Program-made: the position numbers and the translations under genes
NCBI RefSeq assembly: GCF_021271205.1
Contig: NZ_JAIWKS010000006.1
Span: 483,331 to 547,330, forward strand
Source of the DNA: Pseudomonas uvaldensis
GTDB lineage: Bacteria > Pseudomonadota > Gammaproteobacteria > Pseudomonadales > Pseudomonadaceae
Direction of reading: 5' to 3'
DNA: 64,000 nt
The notes under the pieces: model-generated
The model's input: only the letters and a program-made list of their open reading frames with translations
Told to the model about the DNA's origin: nothing
Databases searched by the model: none
Part shown: in pieces, positions 35,674-44,154 of the stretch
Layout: the number at the start of each line of letters is the position of its first letter
Position numbering within the stretch: position 1 is the stretch's first letter

Positions 35674-36291
35674 ATGAAAGGTCGTTCAGGGGTATTGGTG
35701 TTGTGCCTGGGGTTGGCCGCCTGTCAGGGCAGCAACCCGTATGTCGCCACTTCCAGACCGCTGCCCCCGGCACCGCCCGAAGCCGCCACGGTGTTCGACC
35801 GCAGCGCCTACCCCGCGCCGCCGCGTGACTATGGACGCTATCGCAGTTGGGCCTGGCTCAACGGCCGGCTACCGCCGGGCACCGCGTGGGCGGATTCGGC
35901 CCAGGTGGCCGAGGCGGTGAGCAACGCCCTGGATCAGCGAGGCCTGCGTCCGCTGCATGACAACCGGCCGGCCGACCTGTTCGTCAGCGCCGACCTGCGC
36001 CTGGAAACCCGGCTGCGCCAGGTTCGCGATGACTACGACTCGGGTTACTACGGCGGCTACGACCGTTACAACCGCTATGGTCCGGGGTATGGCATGTACC
36101 ACTCGGTCCCGGTGGTGCGTACGTATCAGGAGCAGGTCGTGGTAGTCCGTGTGGAACTGTTCGACGCCCGTACGGGGCAGCCGGTATGGAGCTCCAGTGC
36201 CGAGACCAGCCAGCGTGGCAGTCAGAGCGAACGCACCGATGCCATTCGCGACGCGGTGGAAAAAGCCCTGTCGGCTTATCCGCCCAGTTGA
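35674..36291 (+). CDS. DUF4136 lipoprotein 1
   Basis: A 205-residue predicted lipoprotein with lipobox LGLAAC (Cys at about residue 17). The body matches DUF4136: YGRYRSWAW near the start, ALDQRGLRPL in the middle, and a C-terminal VELFDARTGQPVWSSSAET...YPPS block. An aromatic/glycine-rich loop (DDYDSGYYGGYDRYNRYGPG) interrupts the domain. It is 20 bp before a second DUF4136 gene, an evident tandem duplication. Function unknown. Confidence 0.88.
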   Translation: MKGRSGVLVLCLGLAACQGSNPYVATSRPLPPAPPEAATVFDRSAYPAPPRDYGRYRSWAWLNGRLPPGTAWADSAQVAEAVSNALDQRGLRPLHDNRPADLFVSADLRLETRLRQVRDDYDSGYYGGYDRYNRYGPGYGMYHSVPVVRTYQEQVVVVRVELFDARTGQPVWSSSAETSQRGSQSERTDAIRDAVEKALSAYPPS

Positions 36292-36311
36292 TTACGTAAC
36301 GGAGAAGAATC

Positions 36312-36869
36312 ATGTTCCGCCGTCTCGCTTTACTGGTCTTTGCCGTCTTGCTCAGCGCCTGTGCGGGTAAGCAGGTCAATCACGACTTCGACACCAGCCG
36401 CGATTTCGCGGCCTACCGCAGTTGGAGCTGGAAAGATCCGGCGTTGCAATATCGCCCCGATGATCCACGGATCAAAAGTGACCTGACGGAACAGCGGATC
36501 CGCCAGGCGGTTGCCGATCAACTCGACCAGCGTGGCTTGCGTCCGGCGCCGTCGGGCGGGCGAGGCGATGTGCTGGTCCAGGCCTACCTGATCGTCGAAG
36601 ACCGCCAGCAACAAGTCACCACGAACTACGGCGGTGGCTGGGGCGGTCCCTGGAATGGTTATTGGGGCGGGCCGATGTACAACGAAACCCGCAACATCAG
36701 CTACAAGGTGGCCACGGTGCAGATCGATTTGCTCGATGGCAAGGACGGCAAGCTGGTGTGGCGCGGCAGTGACGAGCAACTGCTCAGCGATTCCCCCAAA
36801 CCGGCTGATCGCAGTGCCGCAGTACGTGAAACGGTCGGGCGGATCCTCTCCAACTACCCACCGCGATAA
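36312..36869 (+). CDS. DUF4136 lipoprotein 2
   Basis: A 185-residue predicted lipoprotein (lipobox LLSAC, Cys at about residue 17). It shares the DUF4136 plan of its upstream neighbour: FAAYRSWSW, QLDQRGLRPAPS, a Gly/Trp-rich loop (GGGWGGPWNGYWGGP) and IDLLDGKDGKLVWRGS...YPPR. Tandem paralogue, probably co-transcribed. Ends just before a REPIN. Confidence 0.88.
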   Translation: MFRRLALLVFAVLLSACAGKQVNHDFDTSRDFAAYRSWSWKDPALQYRPDDPRIKSDLTEQRIRQAVADQLDQRGLRPAPSGGRGDVLVQAYLIVEDRQQQVTTNYGGGWGGPWNGYWGGPMYNETRNISYKVATVQIDLLDGKDGKLVWRGSDEQLLSDSPKPADRSAAVRETVGRILSNYPPR

Positions 36870-36879
36870 TGGACTGAAC

Positions 36880-36952
36880 CTGTAGGAGCAAAACTTTCGC
36901 GATGAACGATTAAACGGTTCGTTCCTATCGCGGGCAAGCCTTGCTCCCACAG
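36880..36952. repeat. REPIN (diverged arm)
   Basis: Left arm CTGTAGGAGCAAAACTTTCG and right arm ATCGCGGGCAAGCCTTGCTC(CCACAG) form an imperfect inverted pair after the lipoprotein genes. Confidence 0.7.
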
Positions 36953-36976
36953 TTTCCCACACAGGATTGGCCCGAC

Positions 36977-37837
36977 TCAGGCAACCGGCCGCCAGCTACC
37001 CGCCATGTGCTCCAACTCTCCGGCCCCCACCAACCGCAAGTGACCACTGGACCCCGCCGCGCTCGCCAGCAATGTCACTTCGCTGGGCAGGCGAACAGGT
37101 TTCTTGAAGGTCACGTCGATCTCAAGGTTGGCTTCGGGCAGGTGATCATCCAGCGCTGCCAGGGTTCGGGCCTTGTTCCACAAGCCATGGGCGATGGCCG
37201 TGGGAAAGCCGAACAAGCGGGCGCTGATGCCGCTCAGGTGGATCGGGTTGTAGTCGCCTGACACTTTGGCGTACTGCCGGCCGATATCGGCGGGTGCGCT
37301 CCAGTGCGCCACCTCGGTCAGTGCCGGACGCTCCTGCTCCTCGGGCTCGACCAATGCACCGTCTAGTTGCACGCCTTTGCAGAGCATCTCGCTCTCGGCT
37401 TCCCACAACGGCCCCAACTGATCATCGAGGCGGGTGACGAGGCTGAACACCGCCCCTTTTGGGTGGGCGTTGAGGTTTTCGACATTGACGCTGGCCCGCA
37501 CCTGGCCGACGCCGCCCATGGGGCGCAAGACGCGGATGCGGTTGCTCAAGTGCACCAGTCCCAACAGCGGGAACGGAAAGTCCCGGTCGGTGAGCAGTTG
37601 CATTTGCAGGGCGAACGCCATGACGTGGGGGTAGGTCGGGGGCAGCAACCCGTTATCGACGAAACCGCAGACCTTGCGGTAGGCCGCCAGGCGTTGCTGA
37701 TCGACCTGGAGCGACTGGCGCAGTCCCACCGTCGGCAGCGTCGTGCCGGTGACCTTGCGGCGCGTCGCGGCTTTTGTGTAGAGCCCGGACATGTTCGGCG
37801 CGCCACTGACCTCGTGCCATTGCGTCGTCATGGTCAT
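36977..37837 (-). CDS. MaoC-like (R)-specific enoyl thioester hydratase/dehydratase (HtdX-like)
   Basis: A 286-residue hot-dog fold protein. The start at 37837 overlaps the FabG-like stop codon (ATGA); an ATG six bases further in is the alternative. The C-terminal half has the hydratase-2 signature Y-A-x-V-S-G-D-Y-N-P-I-H-L (catalytic Asp and His) and AHGLW. The N-terminal half is a degenerate second hot-dog unit, as in Mycobacterium HtdX. It would interconvert 3-hydroxyacyl- and enoyl-thioesters, with the adjacent FabG-like reductase and thiolase providing the flanking steps. Confidence 0.85.
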   Translation of the reverse strand: MTMTTQWHEVSGAPNMSGLYTKAATRRKVTGTTLPTVGLRQSLQVDQQRLAAYRKVCGFVDNGLLPPTYPHVMAFALQMQLLTDRDFPFPLLGLVHLSNRIRVLRPMGGVGQVRASVNVENLNAHPKGAVFSLVTRLDDQLGPLWEAESEMLCKGVQLDGALVEPEEQERPALTEVAHWSAPADIGRQYAKVSGDYNPIHLSGISARLFGFPTAIAHGLWNKARTLAALDDHLPEANLEIDVTFKKPVRLPSEVTLLASAAGSSGHLRLVGAGELEHMAGSWRPVA

Positions 37838-39186
37838 GCTCCCAGCAGGCTTTGCCCGCACACCCGCAGCGCCTGTCCGGTGACGGCACCCGTGCCCGGT
37901 TGCGCAAGCCATGCGACAGCTTCGGCGACGTCCTGGGGCAAGCCGCCCTGGCCCAGGGAACTCATGCGTCGCCCGGCTTCGCGCAAGGCGAAGGGGACCT
38001 CGGCAGTCATTCGGGTCTCGATGAAACCCGGAGCCACGGCGTTGATGCTGATCCCCCGTGCCTGCAGGGTCGGTGCCCAGGCCTGGGCCAGGCCGATCAG
38101 CCCGGCCTTGCTCGCCGCATAGTTGGTCTGGCCGCGATTGCCGGCGATACCACTGATGGACGCCAACAGAATCACCCGGCCATTGTCCCGCAGGGTGCCG
38201 CTGTCCAGCAGCGCCTTGGTCAGCACTTGCGGCGCATTGAGATTGACCGCCAGCACCGCGTCCCAGAATTCCGGCGTCATGTTCGCCAGGGTCTTGTCCC
38301 GGGTGATGCCGGCGTTGTGCACCACGATGTCGACGCCGTCGGGCAGGTGTTCGATCAACCGGGCAGCGGCGTCTTCGGCGCAAATGTCCAGCGTGACGCC
38401 GCGCCCGCCCAGGCGAGCGGCCAGGGCTTCGAGGTCGGTCTTGGCCGGCGGGACGTCCAGCAGGATCACATCGGCGCCGTCACGGGCGAGGGTTTCGGCG
38501 ATGGACGCGCCGATCCCGCGGGCGGCGCCAGTGACCAGCGCCCTGAGCCCGGTAAGCGGTCGTGTCCAGTCCTGGACTTGGGCATCACAGGCCTTGAGGC
38601 GAATGACCTGTCCGGAAACGTAGGCGCTTTTAGGCGAGAGGAAAAACCGCAGCGCGCCTTCCAGTTGAGCTTCGGCGCCGTCACCGACATATAGCAACTG
38701 CAAGGTGCCGCCGTGACGCAGTTCCTTGGCCAGTGACCGGCTGAACCCCTCCAGCGCCCGCTGGGCACTGGCGGCGAACGGATCGTCAAGGGTTTCCGGG
38801 GCCCGTCCGAGGATGACGACGTGGGCGCTGCGGTCGAGGTTCTTCATCAACGGCTGGAAAAACTCCCGCAACTGCTTGAGCTGATCGACCTGAATCAAAT
38901 GACTGGCGTCGTACACCACGGCCTTGATTTTCGGGCCGTGGCCGGGGATCCACTCGGTGGCCAGCGTCGGTTCGCCGCCGTAGACGAAAATGGCATCGGT
39001 CAGGCGCTTGGCGAACGTGCCGACCTGTGCGGTCAACGGCCCACCGCCCAGCAGCAGCGCGCCTTCGATCGGGCGCAGCCGACCGGCCTGCCAGCGTTCA
39101 AGACGTACCGGCGATGGCAAGCCGAGCGCCCCGACCAGGCGCAGGCCGATGGCCGAGTTGGCGAAGTCGATATAACGGTCAGACAT
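37834..39186 (-). CDS. High-molecular-weight FabG-type 3-oxoacyl reductase (FabG4-like)
   Basis: A 450-residue SDR, nearly twice the size of ordinary FabG. The start at 39186 has GGAGAG upstream. The C-terminal half (from about residue 205) is a complete SDR: TGAARGIG cofactor loop, NAG, and Ser...Tyr-x3-Lys in the SISGIAGNRGQTNYAASK segment. The N-terminal ~200 residues are a degenerate Rossmann-like domain without the cofactor glycines. Mycobacterial FabG4 (Rv0242c) has the same two-part build. It is probably NADH-dependent and acts on CoA- or ACP-bound 3-oxoacyl chains. Co-transcribed with the MaoC gene and divergent from the thiolase. Confidence 0.87.
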   Translation of the reverse strand: MSDRYIDFANSAIGLRLVGALGLPSPVRLERWQAGRLRPIEGALLLGGGPLTAQVGTFAKRLTDAIFVYGGEPTLATEWIPGHGPKIKAVVYDASHLIQVDQLKQLREFFQPLMKNLDRSAHVVILGRAPETLDDPFAASAQRALEGFSRSLAKELRHGGTLQLLYVGDGAEAQLEGALRFFLSPKSAYVSGQVIRLKACDAQVQDWTRPLTGLRALVTGAARGIGASIAETLARDGADVILLDVPPAKTDLEALAARLGGRGVTLDICAEDAAARLIEHLPDGVDIVVHNAGITRDKTLANMTPEFWDAVLAVNLNAPQVLTKALLDSGTLRDNGRVILLASISGIAGNRGQTNYAASKAGLIGLAQAWAPTLQARGISINAVAPGFIETRMTAEVPFALREAGRRMSSLGQGGLPQDVAEAVAWLAQPGTGAVTGQALRVCGQSLLGA

Positions 39187-39276
39187 GGAACACTCTCCGG
39201 CTGATGAGCTTCCAAGTGTGGACCATGATTGGTATTCGGTCGTTCGATCCACCAAATAAAGCCTACGCTAGGCAGA

Positions 39277-39300
39277 TGTGGGAGCGAGCCTGCTCGCGAT
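39277..39300 (+). repeat. Single REP sequence
   Basis: TGTGGGAGCGAGCCTGCTCG(CGAT) without a facing partner, lying in the divergent promoter region between the FabG-like and thiolase genes. Confidence 0.75.
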
Positions 39301-39353
39301 AGAGACGCAACGTACTTATATCCAGACGCATTCGAACACACGGGGATTTCTTC

Positions 39354-40631
39354 ATGACACAGCCACGCCGCGTCGCGATCATCGGTGGAAACCGCATTCC
39401 CTTCGCCCGTTCCAACGGGTCCTACGCCACCGCCAGCAACCAGGCAATGCTGACAGCGGCCCTCGAGGGGCTGATCGAGCGCTACAACCTGCATGGGCTG
39501 CACATTGGCGAGGTCGCTGCCGGGGCGGTGCTCAAGCATTCCCGGGACATGAACCTGACCCGTGAATGCGTGCTCGGCTCGCGATTGTCGCCCAGTACCC
39601 CGGCCTACGACGTGCAGCAGGCCTGTGGTACGGGATTGGAAACGGTACTGCTGGTTGCCAACAAGATCGCCCTGGGGCAGATCGACAGCGCTATTGCCGG
39701 TGGCGTGGACACCACTTCGGATGCACCGATAGGCGTCAATGAAGGGTTGCGCAGGATTCTGCTGCAAGCCAATCGTGCGAAGACCACCGCCGACAAAATC
39801 AAAGTGTTCCTACAGTTGCGCCCTCAGCACCTGGTCCCCGATCTGCCCCGCATCAACGAGCCACGCACCGGCCTGAACATGGGGCAACACTGCGAATTGA
39901 TGGCCCAGACCTGGCAGATCTCAAGGGAGGAACAGGATCAGTTGGCCCTGGAAAGCCATCAGAAAATGGCGGCGTCCTACGCCGAAGGCTGGCAGAACGA
40001 CCTGATGACGCCGTTTCTCGGCCTGACCCGGGACAACAACCTGCGCCCGGACCTGACCCTCGAAAAACTCGCATCCCTCAAGCCGGCCTTTGAAAAAAGT
40101 GCCAAGGGCACGATGACGGCGGGTAACTCCACGCCGCTGACCGATGGCGCTTCGTTGGTGTTGCTGGGCAGTGAAGAGTGGGCCAGGGCCCAGGGACTGC
40201 CGATCCTGGCGTACCTGCGTGATGGCCAGACCGCCGCGGTGGATTTTGTCCACGGCGCCGAAGGATTGCTGATGGCGCCTGCCTACGCAGTGCCGAAATT
40301 GTTGGCGCGCAATGGCCTGGCGTTGCAGGACTTCGATTACTACGAAATCCACGAGGCCTTCGCCGCTCAGGTACTGTGTACACTGAAAGCCTGGGAGGAT
40401 CCGGACTATTGCAAGACACGTCTGGGCTTGGACGCCCCGCTGGGCGCCATAGACCGTAGTCGCCTGAATGTGAAGGGCAGCTCGCTGGCCGCCGGGCATC
40501 CGTTTGCCGCCACGGGCGGGCGAATCGTCGCCAACCTGGCCAAGTTGCTCGATGCGGCGGGAAAAGGCCGGGGGCTGATCTCCATCTGCGCGGCCGCCGG
40601 TCAGGGCGTGACGGCGATTATCGAGCGCTGA
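39354..40631 (+). CDS. Acetyl-CoA C-acyltransferase (thiolase, FadI/FadA2-like)
   Basis: A 425-residue thiolase. The nucleophilic cysteine is Cys91 in QQACGTGLE. The other active-site residues are His in HEAFAAQ, His in NVKGSSLAAGHPFAATGGR, and Cys in the C-terminal SICAAAGQG, where many thiolases read C-x-GGG-x-G. It cleaves 3-ketoacyl-CoA or condenses acetyl-CoA units. Divergent from the FabG-like/MaoC pair, the same layout as fadA2-fabG4-htdX in Mycobacterium; orthologue of PA4785. Its 3' end overlaps the next convergent gene by 14 bp. Confidence 0.9.
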   Translation: MTQPRRVAIIGGNRIPFARSNGSYATASNQAMLTAALEGLIERYNLHGLHIGEVAAGAVLKHSRDMNLTRECVLGSRLSPSTPAYDVQQACGTGLETVLLVANKIALGQIDSAIAGGVDTTSDAPIGVNEGLRRILLQANRAKTTADKIKVFLQLRPQHLVPDLPRINEPRTGLNMGQHCELMAQTWQISREEQDQLALESHQKMAASYAEGWQNDLMTPFLGLTRDNNLRPDLTLEKLASLKPAFEKSAKGTMTAGNSTPLTDGASLVLLGSEEWARAQGLPILAYLRDGQTAAVDFVHGAEGLLMAPAYAVPKLLARNGLALQDFDYYEIHEAFAAQVLCTLKAWEDPDYCKTRLGLDAPLGAIDRSRLNVKGSSLAAGHPFAATGGRIVANLAKLLDAAGKGRGLISICAAAGQGVTAIIER

Positions 40632-41646
40632 GCACCGCTTCGTTCTGTCGGTTGACCAGGGCCCGCTGACGGCTGGCGTAGCGTTCGGCCAGAATCGAAC
40701 AGACGATCAGTTGCAGCGGGTGGTAAATCATGATCGGCAACAGAATCAGGCCAAGGCCGGGATGCTTGCCAAAGATCAGTGCCGCCATTGGCACGCCAGC
40801 GGCCAGGGATTTCTTGCTGGCGCAGAACACTGCGGCAATTTCGTCGGCATTGTTGAACCGTAGGGCCCGGGCGGTGCGAGTGGTTGTCCAGAGAATGATT
40901 GCCAGCAACACGGCACTTCCCAGTACGGCGCTGAACAGCACGCCGTTGCCTTGTTGCCGCCAGATCCCGGACACCATGGAATTGCAGAACGCCGCGTAGA
41001 CCAGCAGCAGGATCACCAGCTTGTCGATGACGCTGGTGTAGCGTTTGTAGCGGCCAAAAAAACCGGCCAGCCAGCGCCGCAGAAACTGTCCGAGCACCAG
41101 CGGTAACAGCAACATCATGCACAGGTCCAGCAGAGTCGAGCCCAGGTCGATGCCGTCGGCGCCGCGCCCGACCACCAGACTGACCAGCAGCGGTGTGAGG
41201 AAAATCCCCAACACGCTGGACAGGCTCGCGTTGAGAATCGCCGCCGGTACGTTGCCGCCCGCACTGCCCGTCAAGGCCACCGAGGACGAAATGGTCGAGG
41301 GCAGGGCACACAGGTAGAAGAACCCCAGCATCAGCAGTGACGGTACATGACTGCCCAGTAGCACGTTGCTCACCCACCAGATCAACGGGAACACCCCAAA
41401 AGTGAAGCCCTGCACCATCAGGTGCAGCCGGATGTTTTTCAGGCCGTGGCGGATCTGTTCGCCCGACAGGTTGACCCCGTGCAGGAAGAACACCACGAAG
41501 ATGCCGACGTTGACCACCCACTCGGCATGCATTGCACCGCCGGTGGCGCCAAAGGTCGGGAAAAAGTACGCCAGCAGCGTGGCGAGCAGCATGCCGCAGA
41601 GGAACCAGTCGGTCACCAGGCGCTTGAGGTGTCTGAACATGTGCAT
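40618..41646 (-). CDS. Bile acid:sodium symporter-like transporter (YfeH/SBF-like)
   Basis: A 342-residue protein with about ten hydrophobic helices. The start is set at MHMFRHLKRLVTDWF (41646; 41640 is also possible); an ATG at 41721 would run into the divergent regulator's promoter. SBF-like features include GIFVVFFLHGVNLS, LPSTISSSVALT, NVPAAILNASLSSVLGIFLTPLL and a late ASKKSLAAGVPMA segment. The transported anion is unknown. It is divergent from the AraC-type gene, which may regulate it. Confidence 0.87.
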   Translation of the reverse strand: MHMFRHLKRLVTDWFLCGMLLATLLAYFFPTFGATGGAMHAEWVVNVGIFVVFFLHGVNLSGEQIRHGLKNIRLHLMVQGFTFGVFPLIWWVSNVLLGSHVPSLLMLGFFYLCALPSTISSSVALTGSAGGNVPAAILNASLSSVLGIFLTPLLVSLVVGRGADGIDLGSTLLDLCMMLLLPLVLGQFLRRWLAGFFGRYKRYTSVIDKLVILLLVYAAFCNSMVSGIWRQQGNGVLFSAVLGSAVLLAIILWTTTRTARALRFNNADEIAAVFCASKKSLAAGVPMAALIFGKHPGLGLILLPIMIYHPLQLIVCSILAERYASRQRALVNRQNEAVLSAR

Positions 41647-41724
41647 AAGGCACCGAAGTTGTAAGTAAAGGTGACTTAGCCTAACGTCGGCACTGACAGC
41701 CGTCTTGCGACATAAGGCCAATCA

Positions 41725-42516
41725 ATGCCGACTAACGGACACCAGCGGCTCGAACGTCGTATTCCCGATCTGACGCAACTGCCCAGGCCGGTCTACGCCC
41801 GTGTCGAAAGCCTGAGCGCCGGTTCCTGGACTCAAGCCCATCGCCATGACTGGGTGCAGTTTTCCTACGCCATCAGCGGCGTACTTGGCGTGCACACAGC
41901 CGCAGGCAGTTTCTTCGCGCCGCCTCAATGGGGCATCTGGATTCCGGCGGACCTGGAACATCACGTCGTGACGTCCACCCGGGCGGAAATGCGCAGCCTG
42001 TATGTCCGTCGCCAAGCCTGCCCGTGGGATGACGGACGCTGCCGGGTCCTGGAGGTCACGCCGCTGGCCCGCGAGCTGATCAAGGGGTTCTGTCAGTTGC
42101 CGGTCGAGTACCCGCAGGGCGATACGCCCGAGTCGCGACTGGTGCAGGTGTTGCTGGACCAATTGGCGACACTTCCAGAAGTGGGTTTTTCCCTGCCGTT
42201 GCCCCGGCATTCGCGCTTGCTGGGATTGTGCAACGAGTTGATCGAGCAACCTGAACAGAACGTTACCCTGCAAGCCTGGGCCGAACGCCTGGGAACCTCG
42301 GAAAAAACTCTGATGCGAATGTTCCAGCGTGAAACAGGTCTGAGTTTTCGGGCCTGGCGCCAGCGCATGCGGTTGTTGTCGTCCCTCGGTTCGCTGGAAG
42401 AGGGGGACAGCGTGACCGGCGCGGCGCTGTCGTGCGGGTATGACTCTACATCCGCTTTCATTGCGGCGTTCAAGTCAATGTTCGGATTTACACCGGGCGA
42501 GTTGTTCAAGCGCTGA
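41725..42516 (+). CDS. AraC family transcriptional regulator
   Basis: A 263-residue regulator: an N-terminal cupin-like sensing domain (HRHDWVQFSYAISG, PPQWGIWIPADLEHHV) and a C-terminal AraC double helix-turn-helix (LQAWAERLGTSEKTLMRMFQRETG; VTGAALSCGYDSTSAFIAAFKSMFGFTPGE). Divergently placed 79 bp from the SBF-like transporter, the likely target. Ligand unknown. Confidence 0.9.
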   Translation: MPTNGHQRLERRIPDLTQLPRPVYARVESLSAGSWTQAHRHDWVQFSYAISGVLGVHTAAGSFFAPPQWGIWIPADLEHHVVTSTRAEMRSLYVRRQACPWDDGRCRVLEVTPLARELIKGFCQLPVEYPQGDTPESRLVQVLLDQLATLPEVGFSLPLPRHSRLLGLCNELIEQPEQNVTLQAWAERLGTSEKTLMRMFQRETGLSFRAWRQRMRLLSSLGSLEEGDSVTGAALSCGYDSTSAFIAAFKSMFGFTPGELFKR

Positions 42517-42647
42517 GTCCAGCGCCGGGATTGTCAGTTCTTGTCGCAAATAACCTCGGCGTCAGATTGGCAGTGCCGGCGCTGCTCTCGGCTATGATTC
42601 GACTCGGTCGATATCCGGCACAGTGTGTGCATCGCCGGTTCACAGGT

Positions 42648-42680
42648 CGGCAACCCCTCCCCGTGGAGGAAGGATTGCCG
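42648..42680 (+). promoter_or_regulatory. Hairpin in the leader of the RIO kinase gene
   Basis: CGGCAA (42648-42653) pairs with TTGCCG (42675-42680), enclosing CCTCC (42656-42660) with GGAGG (42665-42669) around a CCGT tetraloop. No T run follows, so it is not a simple terminator. The GGAGG strand would be sequestered in the stem. It lies 54 bp before the start codon. Confidence 0.5.
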
Positions 42681-42733
42681 TATAACGGCTGTCATTCGCG
42701 TGTTTGGTCACAAAGGACCCAGAATAAAAGCTG

Positions 42734-43627
42734 ATGAAGACTCCAAAACGCATTGAACCCCTGATCGAGGACGGTCTGGTCGACGAAGTGCTGCGCCCAC
42801 TCATGAGTGGTAAAGAAGCAGCTGTCTATGTGGTGCGCAGCGGCAATGAGCTACGTTGCGCCAAGGTCTACAAGGAGGCGAACAAGCGCAGTTTCCGTCA
42901 AGCGGCCGAGTATCAGGAGGGTCGCAAGGTCCGTAACAGCCGGCAGGCCCGTGCCATGGCGAAAGGCTCCAAGTTCGGGCGCAAGGAGGCCGAAGACGCC
43001 TGGCAGAACGCTGAAGTCGCGGCGCTGTTTCGCCTGGCCAATGCCGGGGTACGTGTGCCCAAACCGTATGATTTCCTCGAGGGCGTGCTGTTGATGGAGT
43101 TGGTGGCCGACGAGTACGGCGACGCGGCTCCGCGACTGAACGATGTGGTCCTTGAGCCGGATCAGGCCCGTGAATACCACGCCTTCCTGATCTCGCAGAT
43201 CGTGTTGATGTTGTGTGCCGGCCTGGTGCACGGTGACCTGTCGGAGTTCAACGTACTGCTCGCGCCGACAGGCCCGGTGATCATCGACCTGCCGCAGGCG
43301 GTGGATGCCGCCGGTAACAACCATGCCTTCAGCATGCTTGAGCGCGATGTGGGCAACATGGCGTCCTACTTCGGTCGTTTCGCGCCGGAGCTCAAGCGCA
43401 CCCGCTATGCCAAGGAGATGTGGGCGCTTTACGAGGCCGGGACCTTGCATCCGGGTAGCGTGTTGACGGGTGAGTTCGACGAGCCGGAGGCGTTGGCGGA
43501 TGTCGGTGGAGTCATGCGCGAGATCGAGGCCGCCCGCCGGGACGAAGAGCGTCGCCAGGCCATGCGCGCCGCCGAAGATGCGCCGCCGGGCAAGACCGAA
43601 GAACCGCCTCCGCCCTGGATGCAATGA
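42734..43627 (+). CDS. RIO-type serine/threonine protein kinase
   Basis: A 297-residue RIO kinase, archaeal/eukaryotic-like but found in many pseudomonads (PAO1 PA4780). N-terminal GKEAAVYVV is the flexible nucleotide loop and CAKVYKE carries the ATP-binding lysine. LVHGDLSEFNVLL holds the catalytic Asp/Asn and VIIDLPQAVD the metal-binding Asp. The Arg/Pro-rich C-terminus is unstructured. Substrates are unknown; the eukaryotic relatives act in ribosome maturation. Confidence 0.92.
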   Translation: MKTPKRIEPLIEDGLVDEVLRPLMSGKEAAVYVVRSGNELRCAKVYKEANKRSFRQAAEYQEGRKVRNSRQARAMAKGSKFGRKEAEDAWQNAEVAALFRLANAGVRVPKPYDFLEGVLLMELVADEYGDAAPRLNDVVLEPDQAREYHAFLISQIVLMLCAGLVHGDLSEFNVLLAPTGPVIIDLPQAVDAAGNNHAFSMLERDVGNMASYFGRFAPELKRTRYAKEMWALYEAGTLHPGSVLTGEFDEPEALADVGGVMREIEAARRDEERRQAMRAAEDAPPGKTEEPPPPWMQ

Positions 43628-43668
43628 TCGGTCAGCGCAAAGCTTATCCTTCTGGCGCAAGACCCACC

Positions 43669-43755
43669 CTGTAGGCGCCGAGCTTGCTCGCGATGACGGT
43701 GGGTCAGTTTGCATGGATGTTGCGCGGGTCATCCCGAGCAAGCTTTGCTCCCGCC
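43669..43755. repeat. REPIN running into the 3' end of cueR
   Basis: The left arm CTGTAGGCGCCGAGCTTGCTC and right arm CGAGCAAGCTTTGCTCCCG form a diverged inverted pair. The right arm encodes the last eight or so residues of CueR. Confidence 0.65.
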
Positions 43756-44154
43756 TTCAGAACTGCACCCGGACGCCAGTTCCTTGAGGATCGGACAGTC
43801 CGGGCGGTGGTCGCCATTGCAGTGTTCCACCAAGTCCTGGAGGGTGTCGCGCAGTCCGGCCAGTTCGCGGATTTTCTGGTTCAGGTCGTCGATGTGCTGG
43901 CGGGCGAGAGCCTTGACGTCGGCGCTGGCCCTTTGACGGTCCTGCCAGAGCGTCAACAGCTTGCCGACTTCTTCCAGGGAAAACCCCAGGTCCCTGGAGC
44001 GCTTGATGAACGCCAGTGTGTGCAGGTCGTCAACACCGTAGATCCGGTAGCCGCTGTCGGTGCGATGGGCTGCCTTGAGCAGGCCGATGGATTCGTAATA
44101 TCGGATCATCTTCGCGCTCAGGCCGCTCTGGCGGGCCGCTTGGCCGATATTCAT
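43729..44154 (-). CDS. cueR: Copper-responsive MerR-type regulator CueR
   Basis: A 141-residue activator that senses Cu(I). The N-terminal MerR helix-turn-helix (IGQAARQSGLSAKMIRYYESIGLL) is followed by a dimerisation helix, and the metal site cysteines are at 112 and 120, the exact positions and spacing of E. coli CueR. The N-terminus overlaps the copA stop region (ATGA), so copA and cueR form one unit. The last eight or so residues (SKACSG end) are encoded by a REP arm. Confidence 0.93.
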   Translation of the reverse strand: MNIGQAARQSGLSAKMIRYYESIGLLKAAHRTDSGYRIYGVDDLHTLAFIKRSRDLGFSLEEVGKLLTLWQDRQRASADVKALARQHIDDLNQKIRELAGLRDTLQDLVEHCNGDHRPDCPILKELASGCSSEGGSKACSG

